From NCBI RefSeq assembly GCF_001469025.1, contig NZ_LNIZ01000008.1, positions 1 through 64,000 of the forward strand: 64,000 nt of DNA, in the 5' to 3' direction. This document shows, piece by piece, positions 61,213 through 64,000 of the stretch. The stretch's first letter is position 1, and each line of letters starts with the position of its first letter. Origin of the DNA: Trueperella bernardiae (GTDB taxonomy: Bacteria; Actinomycetota; Actinomycetes; Actinomycetales; Actinomycetaceae). The position numbers and the translations under genes were made by a program. Under the pieces are notes generated by a model, which ran no database searches, was not told the origin of the DNA, and worked only from the letters and a program-made list of their open reading frames with translations.

Positions 61213-61877
61213 TCTCGATGGGAATCATGACTGACAAGGACTCGGCAAGCTACGCCGTTGCCGGGGGTAACTACGGCTTCCACTTCGACCAGGAGCTCTG
61301 CACGGGCTGCAAGGCCTGCCAGATCGCCTGCAAGGACAAGCACGACCTGCCGATCGGCGTCAATTGGCGCCGCGTGGTGGAGTACGCGGGCGGCACCACC
61401 ACGATGAGTGACGGGGCGTTCTCGATGAACGTGTTCGCCTACTACACGTCGATCTCGTGCAACCACTGTGAGGACGCGATCTGCATGCAGGTCTGCCCCA
61501 CCACGGCGATGAGCCGGCGCGAGGACGGCACGGTCTACGTGGACTCCTCCAAGTGCGTGGGCTGCCGCTACTGCGAGTGGGCCTGCGCCTATGGCGCCCC
61601 GCAGTTCAACGCGGAGGAAGGCCACATGTCCAAGTGCGACCTGTGCTACGACTACCGCTCCACCGGCCAGGAGCCCGCGTGCGTCACGGCGTGCCCGTCG
61701 CGCGCACTGGACTGGGGCCCGATCGACGACCTGCGCGCGCAGTTCGGCACCGAGGATGGCATCGCCCCACTCCCCGACCCCTCGATCACCAAGCCGCGCC
61801 TGGTCATCCACCCGCACAAGGACGCCCAGCCGTGGAACTCCGCCAACGGCGAGATCCTCAACCCCAAGGAGATCTGA
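61209..61877 (+). CDS. DmsB-like 4Fe-4S ferredoxin subunit
   Basis: The 222 residues hold four cysteine clusters for four iron-sulfur centres: CTGCKACQIAC, CNHCEDAICMQVC, CVGCRYCEWAC, and CDLC with CVTAC. It passes electrons between the membrane and catalytic subunits. The frame opens with a GTG overlapping the upstream stop (GTGA); ATG codons at 61218 and 61227 are alternative starts. It overlaps the next gene by one base. Confidence 0.92.
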   Translation: MISMGIMTDKDSASYAVAGGNYGFHFDQELCTGCKACQIACKDKHDLPIGVNWRRVVEYAGGTTTMSDGAFSMNVFAYYTSISCNHCEDAICMQVCPTTAMSRREDGTVYVDSSKCVGCRYCEWACAYGAPQFNAEEGHMSKCDLCYDYRSTGQEPACVTACPSRALDWGPIDDLRAQFGTEDGIAPLPDPSITKPRLVIHPHKDAQPWNSANGEILNPKEI

Positions 61878-62902
61878 TGAACCTCCACGAATTACCCATG
61901 ATTATCTTCACCGTGGTGGCCCAGCTGTGCGTGGGAATGTTCCTCGTGCTCGGTGCGATCCAGCTCTGGCTCACCGCCACCACCGACGAGCGCACCACCG
62001 ACCGCCTCACCACCCCGATCCTGTATGTGATCGGCCCGGTGATGGTGTTCGGCCTGGTCGCCTCCATGTTCCACATGAACGACGTCACCCACACCCTCAA
62101 CGTTTTCCGCCACGTGGGCTCATCGTGGCTGAGCCGCGAGATCGTGTTCGGCGTCGGCTTCGCCGGGCTGGGCTTCCTCTTTGCCCTCCTGCAGTGGTTC
62201 CGGGTCGGCCCGGCCAAGGCGCGCATTGCGCTCGGCATGGTGACGGGCCTGGTCGGTATCGGGCTCGTGTGGTCGATGTCGATGATCTACTCCTCGCTCG
62301 TCACCGTCCCGGCGTGGAACACCTGGGTTGTCCCGTTCCAGTTCTTCGCCACCACGTTGATGTTGGGCGCGGCCGCCGTCGTCGTGTCCCTCGTTGCAAT
62401 GACGGCGATCCGGCAGCGCACGCCCGCCACCGAGCGCGGCCCGGTTGCGGTTCCGTCTCGCACGACGACGCCGCCCGCCTGGCAGACCCGCCTCGGCATC
62501 GACCGCAACCTGGCCGAGATTCATGCTCCCGCCACGGACAAGGAATGGAAGCTCACCACCCAGATCGTCAAAGCCTGCATGGCCCTGGTCGCCCTGGTGG
62601 CGGTGGGGATCCTCATCTCCTACGTGGCACACGTGCAGCACTTGGCCACCCACCCCGAGCCGGCGGCGGCCATCTCCGCGGCGGCGTTCTCCGGCGCGTT
62701 CTTCTGGATGCGCCTGGTGCTGCTCGGCCTGGGCGCCGTGGGCGTGGGCTTCGCGGCGTTCAAGTACGCCTCCTCGGCCACGCTTGAGAAGCCGGCCACG
62801 CTGACCTGGGTGGTGAGCGCGGCGTTCGTGCTCATCCTCGCCGCCGAGTTCATGGGCAGGTCGCTGCACTATGACTCGATGCAGCTGATCGGCATCGGCT
62901 AA
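61877..62902 (+). CDS. DmsC-like membrane anchor subunit
   Basis: The 341 residues form about eight membrane segments and begin MNLHELPMIIFTVVAQLCVG, the typical DmsC opening. It anchors the enzyme and oxidises menaquinol. An internal hydrophilic loop of about 60 residues after the fifth helix is longer than in E. coli DmsC. No DmsD-like maturation chaperone is seen before the window ends. Palindromic element copy 6 follows 33 bp after the stop. Confidence 0.88.
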   Translation: MNLHELPMIIFTVVAQLCVGMFLVLGAIQLWLTATTDERTTDRLTTPILYVIGPVMVFGLVASMFHMNDVTHTLNVFRHVGSSWLSREIVFGVGFAGLGFLFALLQWFRVGPAKARIALGMVTGLVGIGLVWSMSMIYSSLVTVPAWNTWVVPFQFFATTLMLGAAAVVVSLVAMTAIRQRTPATERGPVAVPSRTTTPPAWQTRLGIDRNLAEIHAPATDKEWKLTTQIVKACMALVALVAVGILISYVAHVQHLATHPEPAAAISAAAFSGAFFWMRLVLLGLGAVGVGFAAFKYASSATLEKPATLTWVVSAAFVLILAAEFMGRSLHYDSMQLIGIG

Positions 62903-62935
62903 GGCACCCCGGCGCGAAGCCGGAGTGAAATTTTT

Positions 62936-62989
62936 TGGACGATTCCGGGGCGATCTTCTTATTTGAGGAGATCGCCCCGGAATCGTCCA
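62936..62989 (+). repeat. Palindromic element, copy 6
   Basis: This 54-nt palindrome has GATTCC/GGAATC arms as in copy 5 but GGGGCG/CGCCCC as in copy 2, so the two paired changes assort independently. The loop is TTATTTGAGG. A GTGTTTTTAAA tract follows. It lies between convergent genes. Confidence 0.85.
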
Positions 62990-63027
62990 GTGTTTTTAAA
63001 CTGCCCGGACTTCTATCGCGCCCCGGC

Positions 63028-63183
63028 TTAGCCAAAGAGCCTCGACAGGAAGGAGCCGCCCTCCTTCGCGTGGCCCTGGCAGCGCTCCGATTCGGGAACG
63101 CCGGCGAGGGCCTGCTCGATGTGGTTGCCGCAGCCGGCCCAGGTGGGCTTGCCGCACTTGGGGCAGGTAACGCGCTGGCACAT
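63028..63183 (-). CDS. 51-residue CxxC zinc-ribbon-like protein
   Basis: The product reads MCQRVTCPKCGKPTWAGCGN followed by HIEQALAGVPESERCQGH and a short basic tail. The cysteines (CPKC, AGC and RC) with the histidines could bind one or two metal ions. Similar short proteins with a TCPxCGKPTW opening are widespread in actinobacteria and have no assigned function. AAGGAAG lies at proper spacing before the ATG. Confidence 0.72.
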   Translation of the reverse strand: MCQRVTCPKCGKPTWAGCGNHIEQALAGVPESERCQGHAKEGGSFLSRLFG

Positions 63184-63277
63184 GGTTCTTCCTTCTTTCT
63201 TCCCGGGCCTTCACCCCAGGATTTTTCCTGAGAGCGGCTGTGCTCCCAGCTGTTCATGGTGACGGCCAGGGCCGCCT

Positions 63278-64000
63278 TTACTTGACGACGCCGTCCGCGC
63301 TGTCGCCGAGTTCGGCCAGCATGGTGATCATGCCGCCGGAGTGGTTGACGCACGTGTTGCCGGCCTGGACCAGCTGGCGGTGTGCGAGGTAGGAGCGCAT
63401 GCCGGACTTGCAGTGTACGGCGATAGGGCGCCCGGCCGCAGAGGCGCGAACCTCGTCCATCCGATCGCGGATCTCGAGGTGGGGGATGTTGAGGGCGCCG
63501 TCGATGTGGCCCTCGCCCTCGTATTCGGCGCGGCTGCGCACGTCGAGGATGAGGTGGGTCTGGCGCAGGCGCGCCAGGTCGGCGGTGTGCCACACGTCCA
63601 TCGTGCGGTCGAGCACGTTGGAGGCCATCATGCCGGCCATGTTGACCGGGTCCTTCGCCGAGCCGTACGGCGGGGAGTAGGCCAAGTCGAGGTCGATGAG
63701 GTCGGCCACGGTCATGCCGGCCTTGATCGCGGTGGCGAGCACGTCGATGCGCTTGTCCACGCCCCCGCGGCCCACGATCTGCGCGCCGAGCACCTTGCCA
63801 TCCTCGGCGAAGTGGAGGCGCATGTGCATCTGGGTGGCGCCGGGGAAGTAGCCGGCGTGGTCGGCCGGGTGGAGGGAGATCGTGTGGTGCGCGATCCCCT
63901 CGAGCGCGCGCTCGTTCGCGCCGGTCATCGCGGCGGTCAGCTTGCCCACGCGCACGATCGCCGTGCCCGCGGCCGCCGGGATCGGGTGGGACAGGTTGCC
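63278..64000 (-). CDS. CoA-disulfide reductase-like flavoprotein fused to rhodanese (partial)
   Basis: The frame is open to the window edge, so the N-terminal FAD/NAD domains are outside. What is visible is the dimerisation domain of a pyridine nucleotide-disulfide reductase (GKVLGAQIVGRGGVDKRIDV, DLAYSPPYGSAKDPVN). A rhodanese domain follows, with its active-site cysteine in AVHCKSGMRSY. CoADR-rhodanese fusions reduce CoA persulfide or handle polysulfide sulfur. The ending is complete. Confidence 0.87.
   Translation of the reverse strand, partial: GNLSHPIPAAAGTAIVRVGKLTAAMTGANERALEGIAHHTISLHPADHAGYFPGATQMHMRLHFAEDGKVLGAQIVGRGGVDKRIDVLATAIKAGMTVADLIDLDLAYSPPYGSAKDPVNMAGMMASNVLDRTMDVWHTADLARLRQTHLILDVRSRAEYEGEGHIDGALNIPHLEIRDRMDEVRASAAGRPIAVHCKSGMRSYLAHRQLVQAGNTCVNHSGGMITMLAELGDSADGVVK

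Overview
This 64 kb window is chromosomal DNA of a high-GC actinobacterium, most likely in or near the family Actinomycetaceae. The marks for this are a mycothione reductase, a BldC-type regulator, a DUF3073 protein, an HspR repressor with HAIR-type operators, GTP-dependent PEP carboxykinase and an Asl/FemX-type peptidoglycan cross-bridge locus. I do not assign a genus. I see no rRNA, tRNA, CRISPR array, insertion sequence or prophage block.

Layout: (1) 1-5.9 kb: the 3' end of a secreted FG-GAP protein, an AT-richer cell-wall locus (D-aspartate-ligase-like ATP-grasp enzyme, MurJ flippase, FemABX aminoacyltransferase), then lactate dehydrogenase. (2) 6-11.5 kb: a BCCT transporter, a small membrane-protein pair (holin-3_6/DUF3618), bldC, DUF3073, an RNB ribonuclease and an SCP-like gene. 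(3) 11.5-24 kb: a secreted 5'-nucleotidase with an FG-GAP tail and central metabolism (gdhA, purC, pckG, purA, fba), plus a sirtuin. (4) 24-33.9 kb: a PiT phosphate transporter, an AbiEi/DUF559 gene bracketed by palindromes, a MutT-TrmH-OPRT-like operon, a stretch of gene remnants, an SDR, exonuclease III, a beta-lactamase-fold hydrolase, a TM2 protein and mycothione reductase. (5) 33.9-43 kb: ClpB, a Nei2-type glycosylase, an Rv0909-like protein, glutamyl-Q tRNA(Asp) synthetase and a large secreted nuclease with an FG-GAP tail. (6) 43-52 kb: an F420/NADP reductase-like gene, an S9 peptidase, a GDPD and the dnaK-grpE-dnaJ-hspR-nudix operon. (7) 52-57.8 kb: pyrD and the pyrRBCFE operon behind a PyrR-type attenuator. 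(8) 57.8-64 kb: a TetR gene divergent from a dmsABC-type molybdoenzyme operon, a tiny CxxC protein and a CoA-disulfide reductase/rhodanese fusion cut by the window edge.

The genes form several working sets. Heat-shock genes lie in two places, and both carry HAIR sites for the HspR encoded here. De novo UMP synthesis is nearly complete apart from carAB. The secreted nuclease and 5'-nucleotidase share the same C-terminal domain type and could together strip extracellular DNA to nucleosides.

The most unusual signals are three. A family of six 54-60 nt palindromes sits directly 3' of genes in a fixed orientation and shows compensatory base changes. The 9-mer ACGACGCCG (either strand) occurs about 31 times by hand count. 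A 269-bp, roughly 94% identical duplication of FG-GAP coding sequence lies in inverted orientation 39 kb apart.
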